A DNA stretch of 64,000 bases from Devosia aurantiaca (GTDB lineage: Bacteria > Pseudomonadota > Alphaproteobacteria > Rhizobiales > Devosiaceae). The notes beneath the pieces were generated by a model that did no database searches, was not told the DNA's origin, and saw only the letters and a program-made list of their open reading frames with translations. Numbering within the stretch: the first letter of the stretch is position 1; every line of letters begins with the position of its first letter. A program made the translations under genes and the position numbers. Location: NCBI RefSeq assembly GCF_011058215.1, contig NZ_JAALFG010000002.1:744001-808000 (forward strand), given 5' to 3'. Below are positions 9,923 through 18,992 of the stretch, piece after piece.

Positions 9923-10521
9923 TCAAGGACACTCGATCGTCTCGGCCTCAGCCACCAACTGCCCATCCGAGACGCTCACCACGCTGGCGGTGATCGCTTC
10001 TTCCCCGACGCCCGATCCGCAATTGTCAAGATAGACTTCGGGCAGGTCCTGAATGACCTCGGCAACACCTTCCGCAAGCTTGACGACGCTGAGCCCCATG
10101 CCCAGCGTGCCCATGTTGTAGAAACTTCCTTCCAGAACCACTTCGTCGATGCCGTCGCCATCCACATCCACCGCCGTTATCGGTCGGGCGAAGGCAAGGT
10201 CCTCTAGGCTCCAGCTTTCCCCGGCGCGTCGTCCTCGATGATGACGATGCGCTGGTTGAGTTCAGGAAAAGGATCGCTCGCCATCGGCACATCGTCGCTG
10301 ACCACATAGGCGACCTGCTCGGCACCCGCCTCGGAAAACGCGCCGCGCACCTCCCCCAGAACCACCACGCCATCGCCGATCGTCGCGGCGATGTCGGACC
10401 ACTGCTCGGGCTCGGCAAAGCCAACCGCTGCAGGATCACGATAGTCGATGACGACCTGCGCCAAGGCAGGCGTAGCCAAGACAATGCTCAGCGAAACGGC
10501 AGCAATAACGGGCTTCAACAT
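9923..10521 (-). CDS. secreted hypothetical protein with a D-x-D-x-D-G-like motif (frame break)
   Basis: About 199 residues when joined. A signal peptide (MLKPVIAAVSLSIVLATPALA) starts at 10521. The first frame ends at 10204; the second continues E-D-L-A-F-A-R-P-I-T-A-V-D-V-D-G-D-G-I-D-E. Adding one G to the plus-strand pair at 10207-10208 (one C to the coding run) joins them through A-G-A-L-E-D. The DVDGDGIDEVVLEG segment resembles FG-GAP/VCBS calcium-binding repeats, suggesting a periplasmic metal-binding fold. No enzymatic motif. A possible alternative is a genuinely truncated protein, but the fit of the second frame argues against it. Confidence 0.6.
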
Positions 10522-10568
10522 GAAATTCTCCTTGTGTGGCGGCAGCTAAGCTCGCACTCAAGGCAAGA

Positions 10569-11593
10569 TTACGTCCGCGTGAAGAAGCCATCGACAAGCG
10601 CGAGAGCCGCCTCGACATCGTCGTCGCCGACATCAAGATGCGTCACCCAACGCTGCTGGCCGTAACGTCCGGTAATGCCGACGCCATGCTGGGCAAGATA
10701 CGGCGTCAGTTGCTCACCTGTTTCGCTGCCCATATCGACCCAGACGATATTGCTGTCGGGCATCGTCACGCGCAGCGCCTCATGCCGCGCCAAGCCTTCG
10801 GCCAATCGCTTTGCCCGGCGATGATCGTCCGCCAGCCGCACCACATTGTGCTCGAGCGCATAAAGCCCGGCAGCCGCTAGAATGCCCGACTGCCGCAACC
10901 CGCCACCCAGCATCTTCCGATTGCGCCGTGCCGTGTCGATCAGGTCCTGCCGTCCCACCAGCACCGACCCCACCGGCGCCCCAAGCCCCTTCGACAGGCA
11001 GATCGACACCGTATCGAACGGCGCTACGAAACTCCTGATATCAAGCCCTAGCACGCTGCTGGCATTGAACGCCCGCGCCCCATCGAGATGCAGGCCCAGG
11101 CCATGCCGCTGGGCAATGTCGGCAACGGACTGCATATAGCTCACCGGCAGAACGCGGCCACCAAAAGTGTTCTCGAGCGCGATCACCCGTGTCGTCGCAA
11201 AATGGCTGTCGCTGCCATCCTTGATCGCACTCTCGATATCGCCGAGCGCCATCGTGCCGTCCGCCTGGTGTGCGATCGGCTGCGGCTGGATCGAGCCGAG
11301 CACTGCCGCCCCGCCCGCCTCGTACTTGTAGCAATGCGCATTCTGCCCGGCGATGAACTCATCGCCACGCCCGCAATAGCTCATCAGCGCCAAAAGATTG
11401 GACATGGTCCCGGAGCTGACAAACAGCGCCGCATCCTTGCCCAGGAGACCCGCCATTTTCTGTTCCAGCAGGTTGACGGTCGGATCGTCGCCGAAGACGT
11501 CATCCCCACGTCCGCCGCCGCCATGGCCGCGCGCATACCCGCGCTTGGCTTGGTGACGGTATCAGATCGGAAATCATGGCGAATGGCGTTCAT
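10569..11593 (-). CDS. ltaE: low-specificity L-threonine aldolase (frame break)
   Basis: PLP enzyme cleaving L-threonine/allo-threonine to glycine and acetaldehyde; joined length 341 residues is typical. N-terminus MNAIRHDFRSDTVTKPSAGM is the family's diagnostic RSDTVT motif. After the break come KDAALFVSSGTMSNLLAL, the HLDGARAFNA active-site strand and the PLP-lysine region SICLSKGLGAPVGS. The frame breaks at C run 11504-11507 (four; five would read G-D-D-V-F-G-D-D-P-T-V-N). Most likely a homopolymer error. It is followed on the same strand by the small secreted protein gene at 9923-10521. Confidence 0.88.
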
Positions 11594-11630
11594 TCTGGCC
11601 CCTTCAGATAGGCAAAATCGCGGTGCTGAC

Positions 11631-11703
11631 GCCTCCCTCCCCTAGAGGGGGAGGGTAGCGACGCTCAGGTCCGCAAGGACCCTAGCAAAGCTGGGTGGGG
11701 TGG
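11631..11703. repeat. intergenic palindromic repeat, copy B
   Basis: Second copy of the 9841-9910 element: CCTCCCTCCCCTAGAGGGGG palindrome, then TAGCGACGCTCAGGTCCGCA and TAGCAAAGCTGGGTGGGG. It lies between the divergently placed threonine aldolase start and the end of the methyltransferase gene. Confidence 0.7.
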
Positions 11704-11712
11704 AGCCACAGG

Positions 11713-12641
11713 CTAAACTGCAGGCCGTCGCACCACAACCAGAATACCGGTGATCGGCGAGCCGCGATCCATCCTGAGGTCGGCGGTTTCATAGCGCAGG
11801 ATTTTTAGCCCGGCAGCCAAAAGTGCCTCCCGTGTGGCCGCGACGCCATGGGCATAACGAAGGCTTGGGCGCAGGAAAAGCGCCTCTTCCCCGTCATGGG
11901 CTTCGAGCGAAAATGCTGCCAGCCCACCGGGCCGCAACGCCGGCACCATCGCCGCCAACACCGGCTCGATGGCTCCGCAATAGATCAGGACGTCCGCAGC
12001 AGTCACGAGATCGAGGTCTTCCCGATGCTCCTGCAGCGCAGCAACCAGTTCGGCTTTCCCCAGCCGATCGTAGATATTCTTTTTGCCGTCTCGGCGATCA
12101 TCGCCGCCGAGATGTCGATGCCTTCCAATGTCTCGACACGGCTGCGCAGGCGTTCGCCCATCAGCCCGGTACCACAGCCAAGATCGAGCGCGATCGCAAA
12201 CTTCGCTATCGCCAGCCGCGACATTTCTTCTTCGATCAACGTCCCCAGCAGGTCCGGAACGCGATAGCCGAGTTTGCCCACCAGCGATTGCTCGAACTGC
12301 GGGGCATATTGGTCGAACAGCGCTTCGACATAGCCGATCGCGGTCCCCTCGCCGGCCGGTCCCGCCCCATGCGCAGCAAGTTTCAGCCGCGCGCCAAATA
12401 CGCCCTCATCGTCCAGCGCCTCGAGCTTTCGCCAGGCCGAAATGGCCGCCGCGACATTGCCCGCCTTGTCGTGAAAACCACCGGCAAGGTCCCATCCGCC
12501 GGCCCAGTCCGGCGCAATGTCCAGCGCCTGTTCCATCAACTCGGCCGCCGCGGCGTGGTCACCGCTTTCAGCCAGCATGCGGGCATAATCCGCGCGCCGG
12601 TCGGCGATCACGTCGCCGGAAGAATAGGACGCCTTTATCAA
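11713..12641 (-). CDS. TPR-containing SAM-dependent methyltransferase (frame break)
   Basis: Joined protein of about 309 residues. Residues ~1-90 form TPR-like helices (ADYARMLAESGDHAAAAELM); then a class I methyltransferase domain with the SAM motif I ALDLGCGTGLMGERL and motif II EGIDISAAMI, continuing after the break with LVTAADVLIYCGAIEPV. The frame breaks at the T run 12080-12084 (five; six restores A-K-K-N-I-Y-D-R-L-G-K). This TPR-methyltransferase layout matches a conserved alphaproteobacterial family of unknown substrate. Probably a sequencing error. Confidence 0.78.
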
Positions 12642-13128
12642 GACGAATGCTTTCGGAAGAACCGGCCCTGCTGGCGCGGCGCGCGGGGATTTGCCTTAAA
12701 GGCTCTCGGTTTGCAAGTAATTTGCCTGCATGCCGGCGATGTGCGTTTTTGGCTCTTCCGCCGAGAGCGTTTGTCTCTACAATGGGCGTGCTGATCGGCT
12801 CCTCCTGCCGACCCCGCCTCTGCGCCGCGTCGCCTCTCGCGAACGGCGCCCGGACCCCTCCCGGCCCGGAAACTGTAAGACACTGAACCGCTGCGCCCTC
12901 GTCAAACTATGGTTTCGACGGGTGTTTTGTCATGTGTAAACGAGATATTGATGCACCCGAAATTTCGGGTTACGCTCCCGCCATCGAATATTGCGGCCGA
13001 TCGATCTAAAGACGCGAAGACCATTCGCAACTGCTGACGCCATCTTCCGATGTTTCGATATCATCTTGGTTCCGGCCGGTGCTTGGCTGGAACCGCACCA
13101 GCAGCGACTGCACGAGGGAACGCGCATC
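12642..13128. other. 487 bp without a protein gene, upstream of cspA
   Basis: No convincing coding sequence on either strand. It holds a perfect 16 bp palindrome at 12955-12970 (ACCCGAAATTTCGGGT), a possible operator or transcript hairpin. The last ~100 bases probably form the long untranslated leader common to cold-shock genes (inference). A methionine-started open frame on the minus strand at 12638-12883 is Arg-rich and unlike a protein. Confidence 0.5.
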
Positions 13129-13338
13129 ATGGCAACTGGCACCGTTAAGTGGTTCAACGGCCAAAAAGGCTATGGCTTTATTCAGCCGGACGAGGGTGGG
13201 GCGGACGTTTTCGTCCACATCTCCGCCGTTCAGCGTTCGGGCATGAATGGCCTCGATGAAGGCCAGAAGATCAACTACGAGATCGTCAAGGACAAGCGGA
13301 CCGGCAAATCTGCCGCCGACAACCTGACCGCCTCCTGA
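13129..13338 (+). CDS. cspA: cold-shock protein
   Basis: 69-residue cold-shock domain protein, an RNA/ssDNA-binding chaperone. RNP1 is seen as K-G-Y-G-F-I-Q and RNP2 as V-F-V-H-I-S; the start [10 protein letters not shown] is canonical. GAGGG at 13114-13118 serves as ribosome site. A terminator hairpin follows about 20 bp after the stop. A second, more diverged cold-shock gene lies at 34280-34495 on the other strand. Confidence 0.95.
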   Translation: MATGTVKWFNGQKGYGFIQPDEGGADVFVHISAVQRSGMNGLDEGQKINYEIVKDKRTGKSAADNLTAS

Positions 13339-13358
13339 TCGAGACCGCAGAACGAAGA

Positions 13359-13384
13359 AGGGCGCGTTCTGGAGGGCGCGCCCT
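13359..13384 (+). terminator. terminator of cspA
   Basis: Inverted repeat AGGGCGCG / CGCGCCCT with a 10-base loop, directly after the cold-shock gene, followed by ACTTTCT. The short U tract makes it a moderate-confidence intrinsic terminator. Confidence 0.6.
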
Positions 13385-13655
13385 ACTTTCTGGGCTAAGC
13401 CCGGCGCATTGCAAAGCCATGTGGACTGCCTATCTATGAGGCGCTGCCCGGCTTGACCGCAGGGCAGCTTGAAGGCAAGTTTACGCATCTCCTCGAAAAC
13501 GTCGTGCGCTGCAAGCCAACGAAGTTTGGCGGGGAGTACCCATGCCGGCCGAATGGCCCAGGACATGGACAGCAACGAGTTTACCCATGTGACGCGGCCC
13601 GAAAGGCTTGCCGCGCGCATGGATTTTATTTTGCCGAACCAGGATGGAGGCAGTT

Positions 13656-14129
13656 TTGGACAAAGTTCCGATGACCGTACAGGGTCACAAGGCCCTCAGC
13701 GCCGAGTTTGAGCACCGCACCAGCAACGAGCGCCGCCGCATCATCGATGCGATCGCCGAAGCGCGCGCCCATGGTGACCTTTCCGAAAACGCTGAATACT
13801 CGGCCGCCAAAGAACAGCAGAGCCTAAACGAAGGCCGCATCAAGGAACTCGAGACCCTGCTCGCTTTGGCCGACATCATCGATGTCACCAAGCTCAGCGG
13901 CGACAAGGTCAAGTTCGGCGCCACTGTCACTTACATCGACGAAGACACCGAAGAAGAAAAAACCTACCAGGTCGTCGGTGACCCGGAAGCCGACGCTTCG
14001 GCCGGTCGCATCTCGATCTCGTCCCCGATCGCCCGCGCCATGATCGGCAAGGAAGAAGGCGATTCGTTTGAAGTCGCTGCTCCCGGCGGCTCGCGCAGCT
14101 ACGAGATCGTCAAGATCCGCTATATCTGA
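13656..14129 (+). CDS. greA: transcription elongation factor GreA
   Basis: Rescues backtracked RNA polymerase by stimulating transcript cleavage. The N-terminal coiled coil carries the acidic tip and family motif ([21 protein letters not shown]), and the C-terminal FKBP-like domain contains [19 protein letters not shown] place the start at TTG 13656, five bases after GGAGG at 13646-13650, giving M-D-K-V-P-M-T, the usual rhizobial N-terminus; ATG 13644 or 13671 are alternatives in frame. Length 157 residues is normal. The roughly 220 bp upstream (13385-13640) hold no recognisable gene. carB and trxB nearby match rhizobial gene order. Confidence 0.95.
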   Translation: MDKVPMTVQGHKALSAEFEHRTSNERRRIIDAIAEARAHGDLSENAEYSAAKEQQSLNEGRIKELETLLALADIIDVTKLSGDKVKFGATVTYIDEDTEEEKTYQVVGDPEADASAGRISISSPIARAMIGKEEGDSFEVAAPGGSRSYEIVKIRYI

Positions 14130-14281
14130 CGCCGGTTTCTTGGGCGTTTGCCCATTAAGCTGTGCGTTTTTGGTGCAGCAGGGCGCGGCAATAAGGCGCC
14201 GCTGCTGGTTTGCCTTGAAACTGCGCCCCTTCGGCCTTTAACTAGGGACGAGGGAGTTTTTGACCTTTGGAGAGCGTTGCG

Positions 14282-15232
14282 ATGCACGCGAAAGTCATCA
14301 TCATCGGTTCCGGCCCGGCCGGCTATACCGCTGCCATCTATGCGGCGCGTGCAATGCTTGAACCCGTGATGATCCAGGGGCTGCAGCCCGGCGGCCAGTT
14401 GACCATCACCACCGATGTCGAAAACTATCCCGGCTTTGCCGATGTCATCCAGGGCCCCTGGCTCATGGAACAGATGCAGGCGCAGGCCGAGCATGTCGGC
14501 ACCCGCATGGTCAACGACATCATCACCGCTGTCGATTTCGACCACCGTCCCTTCCGCCTCCACGGCGATAGCGGCACGGTCTACACCGCCGATAGCCTCA
14601 TCATTTGCACCGGCGCGCAGGCAAAATGGCTGGGCCTGCCATCGGAGCAAAAGTTCCAGGGCTTTGGCGTCTCCGCCTGCGCCACCTGCGACGGCTTTTT
14701 CTATCGCGGCAAGCAGGTGCTGGTGGTCGGCGGCGGCAATACCGCGGTCGAGGAAGCACTCTTCCTCACCAACTTCGCCGAAAAGGTCATCATGGTGCAC
14801 CGTCGCGACGAGTTCCGCGCCGAACGCATCCTGCAGGAACGCCTCTTTAAGCACCCCAAGATCGAAGTGCGCTGGAACACCGAAGTCGTCGAAGTGGAAG
14901 GCACCAACATGCCGCCCTCGGTCAACGCGGTCACCCTGCGCGATCGCACCAGCGGCCGCACCTATGAACAGCCGATCGACGGCGTCTTCGTCGCCATCGG
15001 CCACGCTCCGGCAACGTCCATCTTTGCCGGCAAGCTCGACATGAAGCCAGGCGGCTACCTGCAGGTCAAACCGGGCACGACCGAAACCAACATCCCCGGC
15101 GTCTTTGCCGCCGGTGACGTTACTGACGACGTTTATCGCCAAGCCATCACTGCCGCCGGCATGGGCTGCATGGCCGCCCTGGACGCCGAGCGCTATCTTG
15201 CCGAACACGAACTTGCGGAAGCAGCGGAATAA
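14282..15232 (+). CDS. trxB: thioredoxin-disulfide reductase
   Basis: NADPH-dependent flavoenzyme that reduces thioredoxin. FAD-binding motif GSGPAGYTAAIYAARA near the N-terminus, redox-active C-A-T-C-D-G around residue 138, the NADPH-binding VVGGGNTAVEEALFL and the C-terminal FAD motif GVFAAGDVTD. 316 residues, the normal length. The start ATG 14282 follows GGAGAG. It sits between greA and a LysR regulator, a conserved arrangement in Hyphomicrobiales. Confidence 0.97.
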   Translation: MHAKVIIIGSGPAGYTAAIYAARAMLEPVMIQGLQPGGQLTITTDVENYPGFADVIQGPWLMEQMQAQAEHVGTRMVNDIITAVDFDHRPFRLHGDSGTVYTADSLIICTGAQAKWLGLPSEQKFQGFGVSACATCDGFFYRGKQVLVVGGGNTAVEEALFLTNFAEKVIMVHRRDEFRAERILQERLFKHPKIEVRWNTEVVEVEGTNMPPSVNAVTLRDRTSGRTYEQPIDGVFVAIGHAPATSIFAGKLDMKPGGYLQVKPGTTETNIPGVFAAGDVTDDVYRQAITAAGMGCMAALDAERYLAEHELAEAAE

Positions 15233-15331
15233 ATGTTTCTGATAAGCCATTCCACCGTCACAATTTCTGCGCGACGGTCGCTTAAGGCACTGGGAACAAT
15301 AAGAGCTGGCTGAGGGGCCACGAGGGGAAAC

Positions 15332-16225
15332 ATGCTCGACTGGGACAAGCTCCGGATATTTCACACCGCCGCCGAGTCGGGCAGTTTTACCCATGCCGCC
15401 GAAAAGCTCTCCATGAGCCAGTCGGCCGTCAGCCGGCAGATCTCGGCGCTCGAGGACGACCTTGGGCTGAAACTCTTCATCCGCCACGCCCGCGGCTTGG
15501 TTCTGACCGAAGTCGGCGAACAGCTCTTCCGCACCGCCCATCGCATGCATTGGGAATTGCAGCAGGTCGAAACGCAGATGTCCGAATCCCAGGACGTCCC
15601 CACCGGCCCGCTGATCGTCACCACCACGGTCGGTATCGGCTCGACCTGGCTGAGTTCGCGCCTTGACGAATTCCTGCGCCTCTACCCGCTGATCCAGCTC
15701 GAAATCCGCCTCAACGACGCCGAGCTTGATCTTGCCATGCGCGAGGCCGACGTCGCCATTCGTCTCCACCGGCCTAACCAGTCGGAGATGATCCAGCGCA
15801 AGCTCTTCACCGTTCACAACCACTTCTATGCCAGCAAGGCCTATGTGGCCGAGCACGGCACGCCGCGTACAGCCGAAGAATTGGACAATCACCGCATCAT
15901 CAGCTTTGGCGAGCCGGTGCCGTCCTACCTGGGCGACATCAACTACCTCGAGCGCATGGGCCGCTCCGATTCCAGCCCCCGCCGCGCTGCCCTGCGCGTC
16001 AACGCCATTAACGGCATGATGCAGGCCTGCCGCGCCGGCATCGGCATTGCCATGCTTCCGGCCTATGTCACCGAAAAAGAAGATGGCCTGGTCGAAGTCC
16101 TGCCCGACACCGAGCTTCCGGCCTACGAGGCCTATTTCGTTTATCCGCCGGCGCTGAAGAACTCCAAACGCGTCGGCGTCTTCCGCGATTTTCTCGTCAG
16201 CAAGGCGCGCGAGTGGAGCTTCTAG
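15332..16225 (+). CDS. LysR-family transcriptional regulator
   Basis: 297 residues. N-terminal winged helix-turn-helix (WDKLRIFHTAAESGSFTHAA, then LSMSQSAVSRQISALEDDLG), followed by a periplasmic-binding-protein-like effector domain. It lies 100 bp after trxB on the same strand, as in many rhizobia, where the product is an uncharacterised LysR. Target and effector cannot be deduced. The GGGGAAAC just before the ATG is its ribosome site. Confidence 0.93.
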   Translation: MLDWDKLRIFHTAAESGSFTHAAEKLSMSQSAVSRQISALEDDLGLKLFIRHARGLVLTEVGEQLFRTAHRMHWELQQVETQMSESQDVPTGPLIVTTTVGIGSTWLSSRLDEFLRLYPLIQLEIRLNDAELDLAMREADVAIRLHRPNQSEMIQRKLFTVHNHFYASKAYVAEHGTPRTAEELDNHRIISFGEPVPSYLGDINYLERMGRSDSSPRRAALRVNAINGMMQACRAGIGIAMLPAYVTEKEDGLVEVLPDTELPAYEAYFVYPPALKNSKRVGVFRDFLVSKAREWSF

Positions 16226-16380
16226 GCTCGCGCCGCTTTTCGCGTCAGCCCGCTTAATATCATATCAAGGCCGCGGCAGCCGGTCGCACCTGCCCAAGGT
16301 CCTTTGATTCACAACGATTTTTCGACGCCACATGCGCGTCGCGCATATCGGACATGCCTCACACCTGCTTGGTAATCCGA

Positions 16381-16517
16381 TGTGCTGCCCATATATGCAT
16401 CACCAGCACGGCGGATGTTTCTCCTCCCTCCCTTGCGTCCGCTGCGTTCCCTCCTGACAGATCCTGTATCTGTTACCCTTGATGGCTCCGCTCCCCTCAG
16501 CGGAGCCATCTTCTTTT
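16381..16517 (+). ncRNA. CCTCCTCCC-type small RNA 1 (CcsR/cuckoo-like)
   Basis: No coding potential. A stem GTGCTG/CAGCAC (16382-16387/16404-16409) is followed by a hairpin whose loop carries CTCCTCCCTCCC (16421-16432), a small hairpin ACAGAT-CCTGT-ATCTGT (16457-16472), and a strong terminator: 12 bp stem 16481-16492/16499-16510 with loop CCCCTC, then TTCTTTT. Loop-exposed anti-Shine-Dalgarno-like C/U motifs plus a terminal hairpin match the known alphaproteobacterial CcsR/cuckoo sRNA design. The 5' end is estimated. Confidence 0.65.
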
Positions 16518-16599
16518 CCCCTTTACCCTTCCGCTAAAACGCATGGCTGGCATGTCCGCTGGGCGATTGCTCACCGGCCGGGCACAGTTCATACATGTC

Positions 16600-16793
16600 C
16601 TCGTTGCTGAGGCGCGCTCCGATCTCCTCCTCCCTTCGGACTCCGCATCGCGACACCGAGCCAAGGATCATTTCCTCCTCCCTTGATCCGAGGTTCACCG
16701 GCAGAGCGCATATCCTCCTCCCTTGCGCCCTGCCCCACTTTCGACCTGGCTCCGCCGGTCATCAGGCCCCATCTCCGGATGGGGCCTTTTTTC
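16600..16793 (+). ncRNA. CCTCCTCCC-type small RNA 2 (CcsR/cuckoo-like)
   Basis: Three consecutive hairpins each present CCTCCTCCC in the loop: motif 16626-16634 in stem TCCGA/TCGGA (16618-16622/16636-16640); motif 16674-16682 in stem GGATCA/TGATCC (16665-16670/16684-16689); motif 16714-16722 in stem GCGCA/TGCGC (16706-16710/16724-16728). A terminator ends the unit: AGGCCCCAT/ATGGGGCCT (16764-16772/16779-16787) with six U. Stem sequences differ while loops are constant, which is strong evidence for selected structure. The 5' end is estimated. Confidence 0.8.
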
Positions 16794-16899
16794 TATGCGG
16801 TTCTGCCTAAAAAGTGGACAGCTTGTCGCTGTGCCTATTGCATAGCTCCTATGACCACTTCTCCATTGTGGACCAAACGGTCAAAATCTATATTGGCTT

Positions 16900-17092
16900 T
16901 GTCGCTGGTGAAGCCGCTCCGTATCCTCCTCCCTCGGACCCGCTTCTTGCGACACTGGATCGAAGCCGAATCCTCCTCCCTCGGCGACGGTCCACCGGTC
17001 TGGGCAAATCCTCCTCCCTTGCTCCGGACCATTACTTTCGATTTGGCTTCGGCCCTATCATCAGGCTCCAACTTCGGTTGGAGCCTCTTTTG
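16900..17092 (+). ncRNA. CCTCCTCCC-type small RNA 3 (CcsR/cuckoo-like)
   Basis: Same architecture as the preceding unit: CCTCCTCCC at 16925-16933 (stem TCCG/CGGA), 16972-16980 (stem GCCGA/TCGGC) and 17010-17018 (stem GCAA/TTGC, extended by GGTC/GACC). The terminator is AGGCTCCAAC-TTCG-GTTGGAGCCT (17063-17086) followed by CTTTTG, with a stable UUCG loop. A separate promoter is likely in 16801-16880, for example around TTGTCG..GCATAG, but is not proven. The 5' end is estimated. Confidence 0.8.
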
Positions 17093-17220
17093 CCGCCGCT
17101 TTTGCATGGCAGCTTTTCTCATTCAGCGTTTGCGGCGCGGTCAAGCCAGCACGATAGTGGCTGCAAAGCGGGTCGTGGTGCCCCGCTCCTCCAAGGTCAT
17201 CGGCTCTGCCGCAGGCCTAT

Positions 17221-17254
17221 GGCCCCGCCCCTCCCCTCGGGCGGGGCCTCTTTG
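17221..17254. terminator. strong hairpin closing the sRNA region
   Basis: 10 bp GC stem GGCCCCGCCC/GGGCGGGGCC (17221-17230/17239-17248) with loop CTCCCCTC, then TCTTTGTTT on the plus strand. It separates the sRNA region from the convergent gene ending at 17258. Because its loop is C/U-rich and CGCTCCTCC lies upstream (17184-17192), 17101-17254 could be a degenerate fourth sRNA. Confidence 0.7.
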
Positions 17255-17257
17255 TTT

Positions 17258-17925
17258 CTAGCGTTTGGTGGCAAACCAGATCACGTGCCGCGCTCCGCGA
17301 CCTGTCGAACGCGCCCGCACCGCAAGCTCCTCAACCGCCATGCCGGTCTGCGTCAGCCGCCGGGTAAACTGCCCGTCCCGCGCCGACGACCACACCGCCA
17401 GATGTCCGCCAGCCGTCAAAGCCGCTTTCGCCACGGCAAGTCCCCGAGCGCTATAGAGCCGGTCATTGTCCGGTCGCGACAGCCCGTCCGGTCCATTGTC
17501 GACGTCGAGCAGGATTGCGTCGAACGGCTTGCCGGACTCGATTGCCGTCCCGACATCGCCCTCAAAGATTGTCACCCGTCCATCATCGAGGCTCGTTCCG
17601 TGGATCGCCGCCAACGGCCCGCGCGCCCAGGCGACGACTTCCGGCACCAGTTCGGCGACGACGATCTCGGCGCCTTCGCCAAAATGCACCAGCGCCGCCC
17701 GCAGCGTAAATCCCATACCCAGCCCGCCGATCAGCACGCGCGGCCTGGGCCGTCCGGCCAGCCGCTCCGCCGACAAGATGGAAAGCTGCTCTTCCGAGCC
17801 GCTCAACCGGCTGTTCATCAGCTCGGTCGTGCCGGACATGATCGAAAACTCGCTGCCCCGCTGCATGAGCGTGAGCGGTCCACCCCTGGCATTACCGTTT
17901 CACCGAGCTTTATCCAGGGCAGCAT
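17258..17925 (-). CDS. spermidine synthase-like methyltransferase-fold protein (frame break)
   Basis: About 222 residues when joined. It has the spermidine-synthase-like layout: ELMNSRLSGSEEQL, the SAM/dcSAM-binding PRVLIGGLGMGFTLRAAL and ILLDVDNGPDGL (family Asp). The N-terminal segment MLPWIKLGETVMPGG is in another frame. The C run 17883-17886 (four) needs one more C to read M-P-G-G-G-P-L-T-L-M-Q-R-G. True polyamine activity is not certain; this short rhizobial subgroup is usually called spermidine synthase-like or a methyltransferase. The start is chosen at ATG 17925 after CGGAG. Confidence 0.75.
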
Positions 17926-18140
17926 AAACCAACTCCGTCTCGCTTCGCCCTGCCCTACCAGCAAGCCGCCGATCGGTTCAAGCAAGCCGACGGTTACGGC
18001 GGTTCCCCTTCCTCGAGAGAATAAATTTACACGGGGTTGCTCCGACCAGCCGCTCATCCGGGAACCACGAGCGTTCCATCACATTCCCTAATCACTCGCG
18101 TGGAGCCGATGGCTGCAACGCCTTAAGAGGAGCATTTAAG

Positions 18141-18980
18141 ATGGATCAGAACAATTCCGGTGTGACCGGTGCTGGCGGATCGTCGATCGAGCAGCAGGCC
18201 AAAAACGACTTCGCCGAAGCCAAAAGCAATCTTCAGCACGATCTGGGTTCGGTGACCGACAAGGCCAAGGAAGATGTCCAGACGCTGAAGAGCGAAGCGC
18301 AGGCCCAGGTCAGCGCCGTTGCCGATCAGGCCAAGTCCTTCGCTGGCGAGCAGGTCGAAAAGGCTCGCTCCTTTGCCAGCGAGCAAAAGGATTTCGCCGC
18401 ATCGCAAGTCACCGGCATCGCTGCCGCCATCGGCAAGGTCGCCGATGAACTCGAAGGCGATCAGTCGACGACCGCGCGCTACGCCCGCGATCTGGCCAAC
18501 AATCTCGGCAAATTCGGCAAGAACATCGAAGGCAAGGATGTCGATCAGCTGATGGGCATGGCCCAGCAGTTCGGCCGCAGCCAGCCGCTCGCCTTCCTCG
18601 GCGCCGCCGCGCTGGCCGGTTTCGTTGCGGCTCGCTTCGCCGGTGCGTCCGCGCACCGCGCCACCAAGTCGTCCAACACCACTGGCAACGGCAACAGCTA
18701 TGGCAGCTCGACGTCCGGCTCGAACTACGGTTCCGGCTCGACTGGCTCCAGCACCTATGGCTCTGGCTCCACTGGTTCAGGCTCTTACGGTTCCGGCTCG
18801 GCTAGCTCCAACACTTATGGCTCGGGCTCAACCGGTTCGTCCTATGGCTCGGGCTCCTCGAGCACCGGCTATGGTTCGTCCTCGACCGGCTCCAGCTCCA
18901 CCGGCTCCAGCTCCTTTGGTTCTGCCTCGTCCGACTCGTCGACCGGCAGCACCTACGGCCAGCCAAAGAACAATTTCTAA
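18141..18980 (+). CDS. Gly/Ser-rich tail protein with LEA-like helices, stress cassette gene 1
   Basis: 279 residues. The N-terminal ~150 residues are Ala/Lys/Glu/Gln-rich amphipathic helix (AEAKSNLQHDLGSVTDKAKE, QAQVSAVADQAKSF), similar in character to LEA and apolipoprotein-like stress proteins. A short hydrophobic segment (AFLGAAALAGFVAARFAG) follows, then a ~110-residue low-complexity tail of Gly-Ser-Tyr-Thr repeats. GGAG before the ATG. It resembles rhizobial 'nutrient deprivation-induced protein' genes found directly before DUF1469/DUF3618 genes, as here. Likely envelope-associated; function inferred from context only. Confidence 0.7.
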   Translation: MDQNNSGVTGAGGSSIEQQAKNDFAEAKSNLQHDLGSVTDKAKEDVQTLKSEAQAQVSAVADQAKSFAGEQVEKARSFASEQKDFAASQVTGIAAAIGKVADELEGDQSTTARYARDLANNLGKFGKNIEGKDVDQLMGMAQQFGRSQPLAFLGAAALAGFVAARFAGASAHRATKSSNTTGNGNSYGSSTSGSNYGSGSTGSSTYGSGSTGSGSYGSGSASSNTYGSGSTGSSYGSGSSSTGYGSSSTGSSSTGSSSFGSASSDSSTGSTYGQPKNNF

Positions 18981-18992
18981 GGGAACGCCAAC

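Noticed and set aside
12638..12883. 81-codon minus-strand frame
   Set aside because: Arg/Ala-rich with no ribosome site and no homologue pattern; probably chance.
14120..15892. 590-codon minus-strand frame spanning trxB and half of the LysR gene
   Set aside because: It overlaps two solid genes and the intergenic space, with no ribosome site or motif.
16814..18091. 425-codon plus-strand frame across the third sRNA, a terminator and the 17258-17925 gene
   Set aside because: Crosses two strong terminators and covers a supported gene on the other strand; composition is not protein-like.
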